A stretch of 64,000 bases of DNA from Melitaea cinxia (lineage: Eukaryota > Arthropoda > Insecta > Lepidoptera > Nymphalidae): positions 17,915,206-17,979,205 of the forward strand of contig NC_059396.1 of assembly GCF_905220565.1 (NCBI RefSeq), in the 5' to 3' direction. The translations under genes were made by a program, and so were the position numbers. Below the pieces are notes generated by a model. It saw nothing but the letters and a program-made list of their open reading frames with translations. It made no database searches and was not told where the DNA came from. Below, one piece after another: positions 12,550 to 24,012 of this stretch (positions are counted from its first letter, which is position 1; each line of letters starts with the position of its first letter).

Positions 12550-14229
12550 CTCCTTGGACGACGGACCTGGAATCCTTCCTTTTAGATTAGGATCCACGAA
12601 AATCGTAGCTCATTATCACTCCTTCTTAAACAATATTGATCTGAATAATATTTCCATACAAATTAAGTTAGTTAAAATTCAATTACTTGAAATTAGGCCT
12701 CAATTAAATAATATAACGCAATCTTTATATGATCCACATATTGATCATTTACACACTAAATTAAATGATATATACGAGCAATTATTAAGCTTTAAGCCAA
12801 ATCGTAATAAAAGAGGTCTCATCGATGGACTCGGATCTGTAATTAAATCGATTTCCGGCAATCTCGATTATACTGACGCTATTAAATATAATAATGCAAT
12901 TAAAGTACTACAAAATAACGAACAAAAATTAGAATCTGAAATCAATAACCATATAACACTTGATAAGGATTGGATCCTTCATAGTTCCAAGGCAATTGAT
13001 AATTTAGCGAAAAATCAAAAGAAAATAAATTTGGTTCTTAAGGACATTATGACTAAATATACGAATAGGGACAACAACTCAATTAAATGCGCTCATTTGG
13101 CGCAACATCTTATTATTTTAGGAGATAACGTCGATGATTTATCTCAAGAATTATATAGGTTAGAAAATATATTAGCTTTTATTCGTACATCGGGTACGCC
13201 ACATTCCGTATTGAATGTTAGAGAAGTAAAAAGTATATTAAGTAAGTTGAAGGCCTTGTATCCTAAAGATGAGGTCATTAACGTAGATTTTAGAGATTTC
13301 TATGATATAATTAAATTAGGTTATTTTTACGCAGATAATCAGATAATTATAGTTATTAAGGTGCCGATTACCTACCCATCCAATTTTGATCTATACAAAT
13401 TAGCTATTATCCCTAATAAAAATAATAAAGTCCTTGTACCACCCTTACCTTACATAGCAACTTCTGGAACAGATTATATGTACATGGAGGCTGAATGCCC
13501 GAAGGTAAACTCATGGTTTCTCTGTGAAGCACAATCAAAGTATAAAATCAAAAGTGATCCCGACTGTATCCAGCATCTGATCAACAAACAGCAACTGCAC
13601 GAATTCTGCAATCCAACTTCAGTATCATTGAAGAAAGAAGCCCTTGAACAACTAGACGACAAACACTATACACTATGTTTCCCGAAGCCAACCAAAGTCA
13701 AAATAACCTGCGGCCAAGAATTGTACAGGACGCTACAAGGAAGTTACTTAGCTACCATCCCATTTAACTGTTATCTAAAAACACCAGAATTTACTATAGC
13801 TAACACTAACGAGCACATCAACATCCTGTCAAGATCATGGAAATGCCTCAGTATAAAGAGCCGAAGAATCAAGAATACCCACGTTTCATCTTAAACTCCG
13901 TTGATCTGAAAAATCTTCATGCAATCCACACGAAGATCTCCACACAGACTCCAATTCATCTGGAACAAGCCATTGACCCATCACTATATCATACTACGAT
14001 TCCAGTCTACATAATACTACTATTGAGTATCGTAGCACTCTTCGCCGTCGTAGCAAGCCGACGACTACGAATACGAAATGTCAATACCAGAAGTAATTCC
14101 AAAAGAAGTAAGGGTAATGTTCCTGATGCAGCATATGCGATGTCGGACCTAAGATCCGTAGACCAACGAGTAGTAAAAGTGGATCCTAGAACCATCTCAG
14201 CGACCATCTCAACCGAAGGTTTTCAATAG
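12461..14229 (+). pseudogene. env: env of the errantivirus, baculovirus F-protein type, frame change near the 3' end
   Basis: Encodes a membrane-fusion envelope glycoprotein. The frame is open from 12461 (after TGA 12458-12460), and I see no ATG before the hydrophobic signal-like stretch LFLPILLQL at about 12497-12523. Env of this group is normally made from a spliced mRNA, which could supply the start codon. A furin-type site RNKR lies at 12803-12814, followed by GLIDGLGS, the usual start of the F-type fusion peptide. Long helical, Asn/Lys-rich regions and several cysteines follow. The first frame ends at 13892-13894. The C-terminal region, with a membrane segment (IPVYIILLLSIVALF, from 13999) and a basic cytoplasmic tail, lies in a different frame ending at 14227-14229. 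The two frames overlap at about 13837-13894, consistent with a one-base loss or a two-base gain. Confidence 0.88.
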
Positions 14230-14240
14230 TCACTGAACTA

Positions 14241-14250
14241 CGGGGGGAGG
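14241..14250 (+). other. Polypurine tract of the errantivirus
   Basis: The run GGGGGGAGG sits directly before the 3' LTR, where plus-strand DNA synthesis is primed. Position and composition fit. Confidence 0.85.
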
Positions 14251-14584
14251 TGTTACGAAACGCTCTATGTCGGGATTTGCTGACCGGAGTTTTCTTCGAA
14301 ACATTCCCACGTCTCGCATCGGTAGCCGGAGGTTGTTACAAAACTTTCCCACCGTGGCATCGCACCTGAGCATCGCACCTGGGCACCGTGTGTGGCGACC
14401 CAACACGAAGAAACCAAAACAACCCGATGCTCCGACTGAGCGATCTTTAATTTTAAGTCACTCTTGTTTCTAACATTGAACAACTGTCACGTGTAATTAA
14501 TTAATTATAATTTAGTAGTAATAAATTTAATTTTAAATAAATCTTTGCTTTTTTTTGCAACCTTCGGCTGTCGCTTTTATAATT
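14251..14584 (+). repeat. 3' LTR of the errantivirus
   Basis: 334 bp, reading identical to the 5' LTR. The AATAAA at 14520-14525 would be the poly(A) signal of the proviral transcript. The target-site copy GACT follows at 14585-14588. Confidence 0.97.
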
Positions 14585-14588
14585 GACT

Positions 14589-16740
14589 AGTAAGCTTTTT
14601 TGTGATTATTTACATAGTCGATCTGAAGGATAAACTCCAGTTGTGCCTTGGAGCTGACACACACACTTAATATTTTAATAATTATTTACAAAATTTGCAA
14701 TTAATCATTAGATAAATAAATAATAATGATGCTCTCTACATGACATACTAATTAATGAGGTGGTTGAAATACCACAACATATTAGAATAATTGCTACAAA
14801 TTATTTCACCTCTAAAACGCATTTCAAGAACTAGATCGGTTGATACACACGTGAATACGAGAAAGTTTAACTTACCGTTAAACAGATGCATTTGAACCAA
14901 TATAACATAAGCATACAATTTCAATAATAATTAAGCCCTACTGTTTTATTACACTGGGGTGAATAAAGTGAAACAAACTTGCATTATGGGTCCCTGAGGA
15001 TTTTTTTACTGTGACGTCACGCTATGTTTTATGGCACCGTTTGATGGGTCATAAACTTTACCCTACATGAGTCATTCACGTTGTTGTAGTTTCGCGGATA
15101 GGTTAAAAAAGTGAATTTGAAATATTAGAGATTATTTTGATTGATAATAAAACAAAGTTTTTTTTAGCGTAACAGCAGAGTTTCTTGTCGATTCTTCTCT
15201 GTAGTATCTTCGTTCCGAATCGAAGGTCGCTTCACCGTTAGCTATATTTAATTAATTAAAATAAATATAGTTTTAATTTACAAAATATCGATTCATAAGT
15301 GCTTTTAAAGTCTAAATGTGTTGTTTTTGATTATTATAACTATTATAGTTCTGTCATATCAGAGATTATTATATTTCTTAATTCTTTATACGCTGCAATT
15401 GATACTTCTTTATACTAAATATGGCAGCATAGGCCAATTTTCGATAAGCCAAATATAAAGTGTCTATCAGACTAAGTGACATGCTTTGTCTTGTGAAGTT
15501 AGATTACTTATTATGGGCCTGTTTCGCCATTTGTTGATAACGGTTATCCTGCAAGTAAGTTATGTTTAAACTTTAACAGCTGGAGGTAGAATAGGCCATT
15601 TGGATTTGTTTAACCTCAAATTAAGAAAGTACAAGATTTAGATACATATTTGCGAATAGAAATATTTCGTACACCAAAAACTTTTATCGATTTGATATCA
15701 TCCGTCAAATAGCGTTATTCATAACTGGTGGAACAGGCCCTAGAAGATTCTTTATGGGATTTGTAACATTCGTAACATTTGTGTTACTCAAATAACATTA
15801 TTGATTCTAAAAACTAAAACTGGCATAAAAATACGATAACGTATAAATAAATAAAAAATCAAACAAACAGTCAAGTAAATACATTGATGTATGGATACGA
15901 TTGGCATTTTTATGACGTAATAAAGTCATATTTCCGTGAGAGGTCCCCTGATAACAGTTATAAAACAACATCCACTCAAGATCACGTAATGGAACATCAC
16001 ATCAGACCTAACAAGACGGAACGTGAAGAAAATCCTAAAAATGAGACACGCCTCAAACGAATTTTTAATTCCGGCCGCCGTTCTTGCAAATCGAACGCGT
16101 CATCTATTAAATTACTTACCCTATTGTGATGTACAAAGCGTTCTATATTACAAAGATAATAATACAACAAAATAAACGAAAATTGTCTTTAATACTACGT
16201 AATAAAAGTCATTACAAGTGGGTTGTTATGTTTGTTCGAGGAGACGAGGGAAAGATGGAACAGTATGAAAATTTCCCCTAAATTTCTTGCGAGGGGAAGC
16301 TCGCAGTCTCTGGGGACTCCTATTCTATGCAACCGACTCGGCTCCTGCATTTTCGTCTGTGTTTGTTTGGCAGAGGGATAACAATTTCATTTTCGAATGT
16401 ACATTTTAGATGACGATAATGAATTAAAGAGATTGGAATGGAAGGTTATGTCGATTGTTGGTCCCTTTTTGTGTTTCGAATTAATTTGTTTCGTTCAAAA
16501 AGTGCTCCGTATCAACATTTAATCATGTAAAAAACACATCTCCAATAAAAGCCGTGAATATATTAGAAATAAATCATAATAATTGTCCATTTTTCTTTTT
16601 ACTACCGTATACAAGCGTATGAATCGTGACCATATCAATCTTCCATATATTAACCATCATGATGAAAAATAGTAATTGATCTGCTACACTATGTTTTTAC
16701 TATACCGCATTGGCAGATTTCAACAATAAAACAGGGATCA
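14589..16740. other. AT-rich DNA with one LINE-tail fragment, no gene seen
   Basis: A family D fragment lies at 15170-15235. An 81-codon plus frame at 15884-16129 has somewhat higher GC but no motif or splice support. 16240-16380 is a GC-richer island of unknown nature. Confidence 0.45.
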
Positions 16741-16865
16741 GTCAGTTAGTCAGTTCAGCCTATTGCAGGCCATTTCTGGATATAGGTCTCCCCAAGTTCG
16801 CGCCAAATATCCCGATCTTCCGCAATTCGCGATTCAGCGCGCCTAAGGACGTCCTATACTGTGTT
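16741..16865 (-). repeat. LINE-type 3' fragment related to family L
   Basis: CAGTTCAGCCTATTGCAGGCC and GGATATAGGTCTCCCCAAGTT match the family terminus, but the following CGCGCCAAATATCCCGATCT belongs to a different body. Confidence 0.5.
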
Positions 16866-18104
16866 TACCAAATAACAGGATAGGGATAATGCAAAAAAAA
16901 AAACACACACACACACACACACATATCTATCCAAATTGTAACCCGTTTACTTTCATTTAACATTTCAACATTTTTTTATGTTATTAACTTTAAACATTTA
17001 AATAGTTTGAACTGAAAATGATACCTATTTGACGCAAGTTAGAAAAATCGTCACGAGTAAAATCAAGCCAAACATTTTGGCTGATTGTTTTCCCTTGTTC
17101 GTAAATCTGTGACACTAGGGTGTGAATGAGATAAAATAATCAAAAAATAAACCTGAAAATCTAAAATGAATGAGAAATTTTCGTACAAAAACCTCAATAA
17201 AAATGTTTGACATTTAATTTGTTTTTTTTTCTACACATTACTTTTGCGGATGAAGCTGACTCATTAATATTTATATTTAGAATACAAATTTAAATTGTTT
17301 TAATTTAATTTAGCGGTGTAATTAACAAAATTTAATAATAATATTCTATTAAAACCCTTGTAAACAAATATTAATTCCTAAATACGACTTAATTTCAAAA
17401 TTGTAGTTATAAACGACTAATTTAACCAGAGTTACACGAGCTTGTTACAAATCGGCAAACAGCTGTCAATTTTGCAAATTTTACAAGCTCGGCGCTGATC
17501 GATTGATATAGAATGGTATTACGCTGGACACTTTCAACTTAATCGAGTCAAGATTATGGGAACTTTCAATCGATTTATAGGGATTAAGTAAGTGACAGAA
17601 TTTAGACATCCCTTCGGATAATTAAATGGTACAGTATAGGTATAAAATTTCTAAATCGTATAACCATAGTTGCCGTTGAAATATTTGGCCTCAAAATACA
17701 GTATACGGTAGTGGAAAAAAGCCAACTAAAGTTAACTTCTTAATGACAATTCTTTACTTATTCTACTGTAAAATGACAAACCCTTGAAAATTCAAATACC
17801 AAATACGATTACTAAATCCTTATTATAATCATATATTCTAAAATTCGATTATTGTAATCGAATGCAATAAATCTGACAAACTTTAACAATAAAACAGTTA
17901 GCTTCCTATCACCCAGAACGAATTTGTACAAGTTGTCGAAAGTGATACCGCTATTACGTATGAATCGTCACAATTTGCGTCCCTTCTGATCTCGATATCT
18001 GGGATGAATTGCGTCTATCAGTAACACTGGACACTCTCGTTTCGATGAAGTCCATACTAAAGCGTGACGTACGGATTTTGTCGCCTACATTACGGTCCGG
18101 AATG
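16866..18104. other. AT-rich DNA, no gene seen
   Basis: 17900-18100 is GC-richer with a 60-codon minus frame and reads like a repeat fragment, but I cannot name it. Confidence 0.45.
16902..16923. repeat. (AC)n microsatellite
   Basis: About 11 AC units after an A run. Confidence 0.9.
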
Positions 18105-18290
18105 ATAAAATCAAAATCAAAAACAGCTTTATTCAAATAGGCTGCAAGACCACTTTCGAATCGTCATTTTACAAATTAAAACTTTAAAAATAAATTATTA
18201 TATTTGCAGAAGTAAAGCTACCGATTCGGAATGTAGATTCTGCAGAGAAGAATTAGCAAGAAACTCCGCAGTTACCCTTTTTGAAAAAAA
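18105..18290 (-). repeat. LINE-type 3' tail (family D)
   Basis: The (TTTTGATTTTGATT)-type tail and ACATTCCGAATCGGTAGC block on the minus strand. Related plus-strand pieces lie at 15170-15235, 51085-51140 and 59605-59695 (GAGTTTCTTG...ATTCTTCTCTG). Confidence 0.5.
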
Positions 18291-18319
18291 ATATATAAAC
18301 TGTGTTTTAGTAAAGAAGA

Positions 18320-18367
18320 TATCTCATTTAAAAAATTTTTAGTGCTAAAAAATTTTTAAATGAGATA
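18320..18367. repeat. Inverted repeat (22-base arms, one mismatch, GTGC loop)
   Basis: TATCTCATTTAAAAAATTTT... pairs with ...AAAATTTTTAAATGAGATA, with only four unpaired loop bases. It lies at the 5' break of the ORF relic and is probably a fold-back made during truncation. Confidence 0.75.
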
Positions 18368-18600
18368 ACTCCTCGCCTTATTGCCTCCACTGGTGACAAG
18401 AGGGCTAGTGCATTTTTTGCCCAGAGAATCGGCATAGCGTTTCAACGGGGAAAAGCTGCCAGCATTCTTGGCACAATTCCACGCGGACATTATTTATACC
18501 ACAACTATCTGTAAATATTTACTTCTTAAGTTGTTAATTGTAAATATGTATAATGTTTTCTGAAAATAAAAGTTGTTATTTTTCGTACAAAATTAGTAAC
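18361..18600 (+). pseudogene. Relic of a retroelement ORF C-terminus
   Basis: The frame to TAA 18512-18514 reads PRLIASTGDKRAS, AFFAQRIGIAFQRGKAASILGT. This tail is known from endonuclease/RT-type repeat proteins of invertebrates. A short AT-rich 3' UTR with AATAAA-like signals follows. The upstream part is missing and replaced by an inverted copy of the start of this fragment. Confidence 0.5.
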
Positions 18601-18845
18601 ATGTTGCATAAAATACAGCGTCACTAAGATATACACGAAGATTTATCTATCCATTCCTAACATTTTGTTTCTAAAATTTATCATTTAGAGGTATAAAAGT
18701 TAAAAAAATCTATTTTATATCTAATATTTATGTAAATAAAATGAACTGATAAAATATTGCTTAGCGCTTTTGAAGCTAGGCTAGCGGCTAAATTAATTCT
18801 AGATTCGATATTTTAAAGTATTCCAATTTTTCGTACAATATTCTA

Positions 18846-18956
18846 ATGGAATGAATGACATCTGAAGGTAATTAGTAAATAAATGGAATGAATGACATCT
18901 GAAGGTAATTGGTAAATAAATGGAATGAATGATGTCTGAAGGTAATTGGTAAATAA
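18846..18956. repeat. Three tandem copies of a 37-bp unit
   Basis: Units start at 18846, 18883 and 18920 (ATGGAATGAATGACATCTGA...). The third has GATGTCTG for GACATCTG. Period exactly 37. Confidence 0.85.
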
Positions 18957-19132
18957 TTGCAATCAATTACTAGTTTTTATGTTTTTAATCATCGACTCTT
19001 TCTAAACATTTAATTATTTTTTTTTAATGCCACATACTCCTCACTCTCACACTACTCTCTCTACTCATACTACAAAGTCTCATGAGTTGCATCATATATT
19101 GTTTAATTACTATATAATTACGCTTGCGCTTA

Positions 19133-19475
19133 CGCTTTAGCCTATAATATCCCACTGCTGGGCATAGGCTTCTTTCCCCTATGTAGGAGAAGGATCAGAG
19201 CTTAATCCACCACGCTGTTCCAATTCGGGTTGGCAGATATATTCCCTACTATGAGTAACGATCGCTATCAGGTGTACATGATAACAACCGTGACTGACGA
19301 TTTAACGTGCTCTCCGAGGCACCTCCACCATGCAGACCCACAAGGACGGCACAACCACCCAGAATACGGCAAACATCTCTATGGCCAATACAAATTTTTG
19401 ACACGTGCGGGGATCGAACCCTCAACCACCAGCGCAACAGCTATAAACCAGTGCTGTGACCGTTGCGCCAACGCG
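19133..19475 (-). repeat. tRNA-headed SINE (family A)
   Basis: The reverse strand runs from the GTTGGCGCAACGGTC head to the GGGATATTATAGGCTAAAGCG tail. Its left edge meets AT-rich DNA and its right edge lies just before a Helitron-like repeat. Confidence 0.75.
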
Positions 19476-19500
19476 TTATCTATACAATTATATAACAATA

Positions 19501-19811
19501 CTAGCTGACTCGGCAAACTTTGTCTTGCCACTAAACGCTATTTAAAAATAGGGTTTAGCGGCGGCGGGTAGGGGGTGTATGTATTTTTCAACGCCAAATC
19601 ATAATAAAATAAAAAATAAATAATTTATCAAAAAATTTAAAAAAAAATTAGGGCTGGAATACCCTTAACATTTAGGGGGATGAAAAATACATGTTGTTCG
19701 ATTCTCAGATCTACCCAATATGCACACAAAATTTCATGAGAATCGGTCATGCCGTTTCGGAGGATTTTAACTACAAACACCGCGACACGAGAATTTTATA
19801 TATTAGATTTT
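19501..19811 (-). mobile_element. Helitron-like non-autonomous element
   Basis: The minus strand starts TATATAAAATTCTCGTGTCG and ends GAGTCAGCTAGT. Its CTAG-type end and AT-rich target fit lepidopteran Helitrons. The middle holds the CTCCGAAACGGCATGACCGA block shared with 26343 and 32226. No coding region. Confidence 0.6.
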
Positions 19812-20413
19812 CAATAAACGAAAGTATTTCTTACCTAATTACAACGACTGGATTGTAAGCACAGGCCATCGGTGCTATATTTTGCCCCATCGCACGGACG
19901 GCGGGCGAAAACGATAAATTAAACGATATTATTGTGATCCCGAAAATTATATGGACTCAGTTCGGAATGACAAATGGTGCTACACGCTCCGTTTTGATAA
20001 TCTACGCTCTTAGCAATTATGATGTTAATATTGAACGAATATTTTAATATTAAACGAGTCATTCCGTTATAACATCTAGAAGGTATTATGTTTGTTATTT
20101 GTAATATGGTAAATAAATATCTTTAACATACACATAATCATTGGTCCCTAAAGAAAGCTAAATGGTGCCTGTCTTTTAGGCGATAGTTAACTGATACAGT
20201 TACATGTATTAATGAATATATAATTTTATTGATTTATAATTAAAATGTGATTTATGTAAGTTGACGGAATAATAAATTAGTGTGAAGATGTTTGTAACTT
20301 TATAATATAAATACATCAGCCGGTCTCGATGTTTTTTTTTTACGTGAGTTGTCTAAAAGAAATCGGTAGGTAATTACATACTTGATTTCATCCATGTAGT
20401 TAAAAATGTAGTT

Positions 20414-20757
20414 TCGCTTCAGCCTGTAATATCCCACTACTGGGCATATGCCTCTTTCCCCATGTAGGAGAAGGATCAAAGCTTAATCCACCTCGCTGCT
20501 CCAATGCGGGTTGGTGGATATATTCCCTACTACGAGTAACGATCGCTATCAGGTGTACATGATAACAACCGGGACCGACGGCTTAACGTGCTCTCCGAGG
20601 CACGGTGGGGAGACTCACAAGGACTGCACAAACAGCGAGACCACGGCAAACACTTGTATGGCCAATACAAATGTTTGTCGTGTGCAGAAATCGAACCCGC
20701 GACCGCCAGCGCAACAGGTACAATCCATGACTGTAACCGTTGCGCCAACGCGGCGTC
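20414..20757 (-). repeat. tRNA-headed SINE (family A)
   Basis: Near full-length copy. The head ends in GACGCCGCGTTGGCGCAACG on the minus strand and is followed by a GAAGAA-type simple tract. Confidence 0.75.
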
Positions 20758-21658
20758 AAGAAGAAGATGAAGAAGAAGAAATAGAAATATAGAAATCATA
20801 CACATTACATGACGACTGCTTCGCTCTGTAATTATCAACCTTTTGGAAAAAGAAATCTATTTAGGACAAGAATGATTTTTTCTTAAGACTCCAGTTTGAT
20901 TTATATCTATCCAAGTTAAGCATTTGAAAACTATATTGGTATTTTCAAAATTCAAACATTTGAAACCGTGAACGTGCAAATCGCTGTCACAAACTGCACA
21001 ACTTGTGCTGACGAGGTTCAAGTAACTTGTAACGACAAAATGGCGACTTGCAATAATATATTACATATTAAATACAGCACTTTTATAAATCTTTAAATTT
21101 AGCGCTTCAACTTACGTTCGACATCCACAATTGCTCAAACATTCAGATGCCCTCAAGGTGGCTATTAAGAATACAAACGTCCATAATATTTGAAATAGTT
21201 TCCCCTAACAGTATGCACAAAACTTCTTCATCGTACTCCGCATTCAAATTACCTCGGGGAATATCCGACAGGGGTGTAGCGAAGAGTATGGTGCGGTGGA
21301 TGTGGTGACTTATACACAGAATTTATGATTAACCATGGTATATCTGGATCAAAATCATTTTTAGACAAATATTATTCAGAACGTTTTACGCGTCCTATTT
21401 CCAAATCTAAAAAGCTATGTTCATTTCTTTTAAATTAAACACAAATCAATATTAAAAAAAATGTTATAAATTTTTTAGGATTTCAGACCACTACTAAATG
21501 TTTGTCTCCATGTTGACATTCATCAAAATTTTCTGTAAAGTGATTTTTATTTGATTGATACCAACGTTGTCAATAAATCAATAATCTTCTTTATATTATC
21601 TGATTGCTTATTTTGTCATATTGGTGCTGAAATTATCGAATATTAATAAATAAATTTG
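20758..21658. other. AT-rich DNA, nothing recognised
   Basis: No repeat family or gene signal identified. Confidence 0.5.
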
Positions 21659-21905
21659 ACTAGCCTGTTGGCGCAGTTTGTAGTGGCCCTGCTTTCTGTT
21701 CCGCGGGTTGCGGGTTCGATTCCCGACTGAGTCTGGGTGTAATAAGTGTATTTATATATGTATTATTTCTATGTATATTCATCAAGAAAAAAATTAGATA
21801 TAACAGTCGACTGTACCTGTAACACAAGCATTAAGTTGCTTAACATGGGAATACACGACCGTATGTGTGTCATAAGATATTTATTTATTTATTTATTTAT
21901 ACAAA
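21659..21905 (+). repeat. tRNA-headed SINE (family B)
   Basis: A-box region GTTGGCGCAGTTTG and B box GGGTTCGATTCCC, then an AT-rich body, an ACAGTCGACTG region and a terminal (ATTT)n tract. Confidence 0.7.
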
Positions 21906-22962
21906 AATAAATTGCATGTAAGGCTATTTTTTTCTCATCACCTGAGATGTAGTAAAGTTTCTGATATCCGTAAGGATACAATTGAAAAAACGAGAGTTAA
22001 ATAATCAAAAACGGATGCTAAGAATATTTAAAGTGAAAAACACATCAAAATAAGTGCTGGTGACATGCGCATAGCTTACAGACAGCTGCATGTTACTCTA
22101 TGTTACTAATAGCCAGCAAAAGTAGCACCCGCAAGACAAAATGCATTTTAAAAGTAACGTGCTACTCAATTTTATATAAACGTATTATACATCTGTCAAA
22201 AAATATTCTAGAAGCCTGTTATCCTCAGTTTTGTAAAAACTTTAGCACCAACACTAGTAAAACCAATACTTCGTCTTTTGAAATGAATCTTCCAGTTAAT
22301 TGTACATATTTCAAGAGAAGCAAAAGAAAAGGCTTCTGGAGTAAGACTAATATTAGGAATTTTTTTTTGTTATAATAAAAAGTAATTATGACATATGACT
22401 TTCTAATTTGTATAGCACGCGAATGTAAGCCTCCACTAATTCATACCTGCCTATCCTACCCTACTCATATGCTTTTCCCTATGAGTAAACATTAGTACAA
22501 TCGTATTTCAAATAATACTTTAATAAATAGAACTTTATATGCAAAATTTCTTATTTTGTCTCCTGTATAAATCAATATAACGTAAAATGGCAAAATTGCT
22601 ATTATAAATTTAGCAGGCGCTTCAAAGAGTTTAATTTCGTTGGTGTAGGATAATTATGTTATTTATTGACTTGCTTATTATTTAATTAACAAAATTTCGA
22701 ATTAATATTTTCATCAAAATCCTTGGTAGTCGGCAACGTTTACAAGGTTATAACATTTTTGTTCTGATTAAAGTTTGTATTACATTTAGTTCCCAGCGAT
22801 CTCGGTTAGGGCCTATTTTACCGATCGTGAATGGCATTCTATTTGACAGAGTATCCAACAGATTAAAGTTATTTAAAGTATTTTTCTTTTTCACCATCGA
22901 ATTCTAGTTTATTTATAAGACACTTATAATCGTAATTGTGAATCTAAAAGTTGTAGTTTATC
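21906..22962. other. AT-rich DNA, nothing recognised
   Basis: A 91-codon plus frame (22100-22375) is Lys/Asn/Ser-rich and looks like chance. Confidence 0.5.
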
Positions 22963-23312
22963 ACGCTTATGCTTCAACCTGTAATATCCCGCGGCTATGC
23001 ATAGGCCTCTTTCCCCATGAAGAAGGATCGGAGCTTAATCCACTACGCTGCTCCAATGTCGGTTGTGGACAGTTTGCGGGGTGTGACAGACAGGCGGATA
23101 TATTCCTTACTATGAGTAACGATCAGGTGTAGATGATAACAACCAGGACCGACAGTTAACGTGCTCTCATAGGCACAGTGGGGTCCACAAGGCCTAACAA
23201 CCAGACCGGAAATCAATATTTGTATAAACACAAATATCCACTCCAAGCGGGAATCGAATTCGCGACCTTCGGTGTTTAGGTGCCGCTGACACGGCACACG
23301 CACCAGAGCGGT
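22963..23312 (-). repeat. tRNA-headed SINE (family A), variant with a different head
   Basis: The tail and middle blocks are family A (AGGCCTCTTTCCCCATGAAG, GAGTAACGATCAGGTGTAGA), but the tRNA-like head differs: on the minus strand it reads GCGTGTGCCGTGTCAGCGGC and GAATTCGATTCCCGC. Confidence 0.6.
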
Positions 23313-23594
23313 CGTCAAGTAGTGTAGTTTATTAATTGGAGTGAAAGAGGTCCTAATGACCTATTTTACCTCCTGCTGTTAAATTCTATTCGTAACTTAT
23401 GTGCTGGACAAACTGTCCACAACCTGTTATAGAGGCACTTATTCTCGCGTTTGTGATTGCGTCTGCTTGGTAAAGGCCTTGTTTGCTACAAATTAAAAAA
23501 ACCTAATTCTTGCGAAAATTAACTCCATTGGACGTTTATAAATTTAATTGGTGAATCCAAAATAATTGGTTTACTAAAACTAATTGTTGTAAAC

Positions 23595-24012
23595 AATAAT
23601 ATTTTTACTTAATCCAAATAAAATATCTTTAATATACACTTACAGTCGTCTGTTTAAGGTTGACAATTTAATGTTAGTATTATATGTAGCAGCTGATTAA
23701 TATAGTTACATTTTTTATATAAGTAATACATATTATTACGCACGACGTCAAGGCGGGAATCGAACTCATAACCCCGGGAATGGAAAGTATCATTACAGCC
23801 TTTACAGTCCACTACTGGACATAGGCCTCCACAAGTTTACGACAAAAATAGCGTGAACTCATGTGTTTTGCCCGTAGTCACCACGCTGGGCAGGCGGGTT
23901 GGTGACCGCAGGGCTGGCTTTGTCGCACCGAAGACGCTGCTGAATGGAAAGTAAGGTCTAACTAATACACTACAAATAAACTACACCAACGGGACAGTCA
24001 AGCAGAACTATC
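23595..24012 (-). repeat. tRNA-headed SINE (family B) interrupted by a LINE-type fragment
   Basis: The body lies at 23595-23789 and the head continues after 23953. GAATGGAAAGTA is duplicated at 23778-23789 and 23942-23953, flanking a 152-bp insert. The host SINE is therefore older than the insert. Confidence 0.7.
23790..23941 (-). repeat. LINE-type 3' fragment (family L) nested in a SINE
   Basis: Shares CCACTACTGGACATAGGCCT and GGGCAGGCGGGTTGGTGACC with the other family L copies. The 12-bp target duplication shows it inserted as this short, 5'-truncated piece. Confidence 0.7.

Larger units (their letters stand above)
5807..14584 (+). mobile_element. Errantivirus (Ty3/gypsy LTR retrotransposon with env), full-length but defective provirus
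   Basis: Two 334-bp direct LTRs flank gag, pol and env frames in the usual errantivirus order. The 4-bp sequence GACT occurs at 5803-5806 and again at 14585-14588, the expected target duplication. A tRNA-Ser-type primer site follows the 5' LTR and a G-rich purine tract precedes the 3' LTR. Without the later transposon (1157 bp plus its 8-bp duplication) the element would be about 7.6 kb, normal for this group. Family features (PR-RT-RNaseH-IN order, DD35E integrase, F-like env) point to the 17.6/297/TED-type insect errantiviruses. All three genes are broken: an in-frame stop in gag, a transposon and an in-frame stop in pol, and a frame change in env. Confidence 0.96.

Noticed and set aside
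15884..16129. 81-codon plus frame with charged residues
   Set aside because: No motif, no splice or poly(A) support, and no relation to neighbours; reported only as unassigned DNA.
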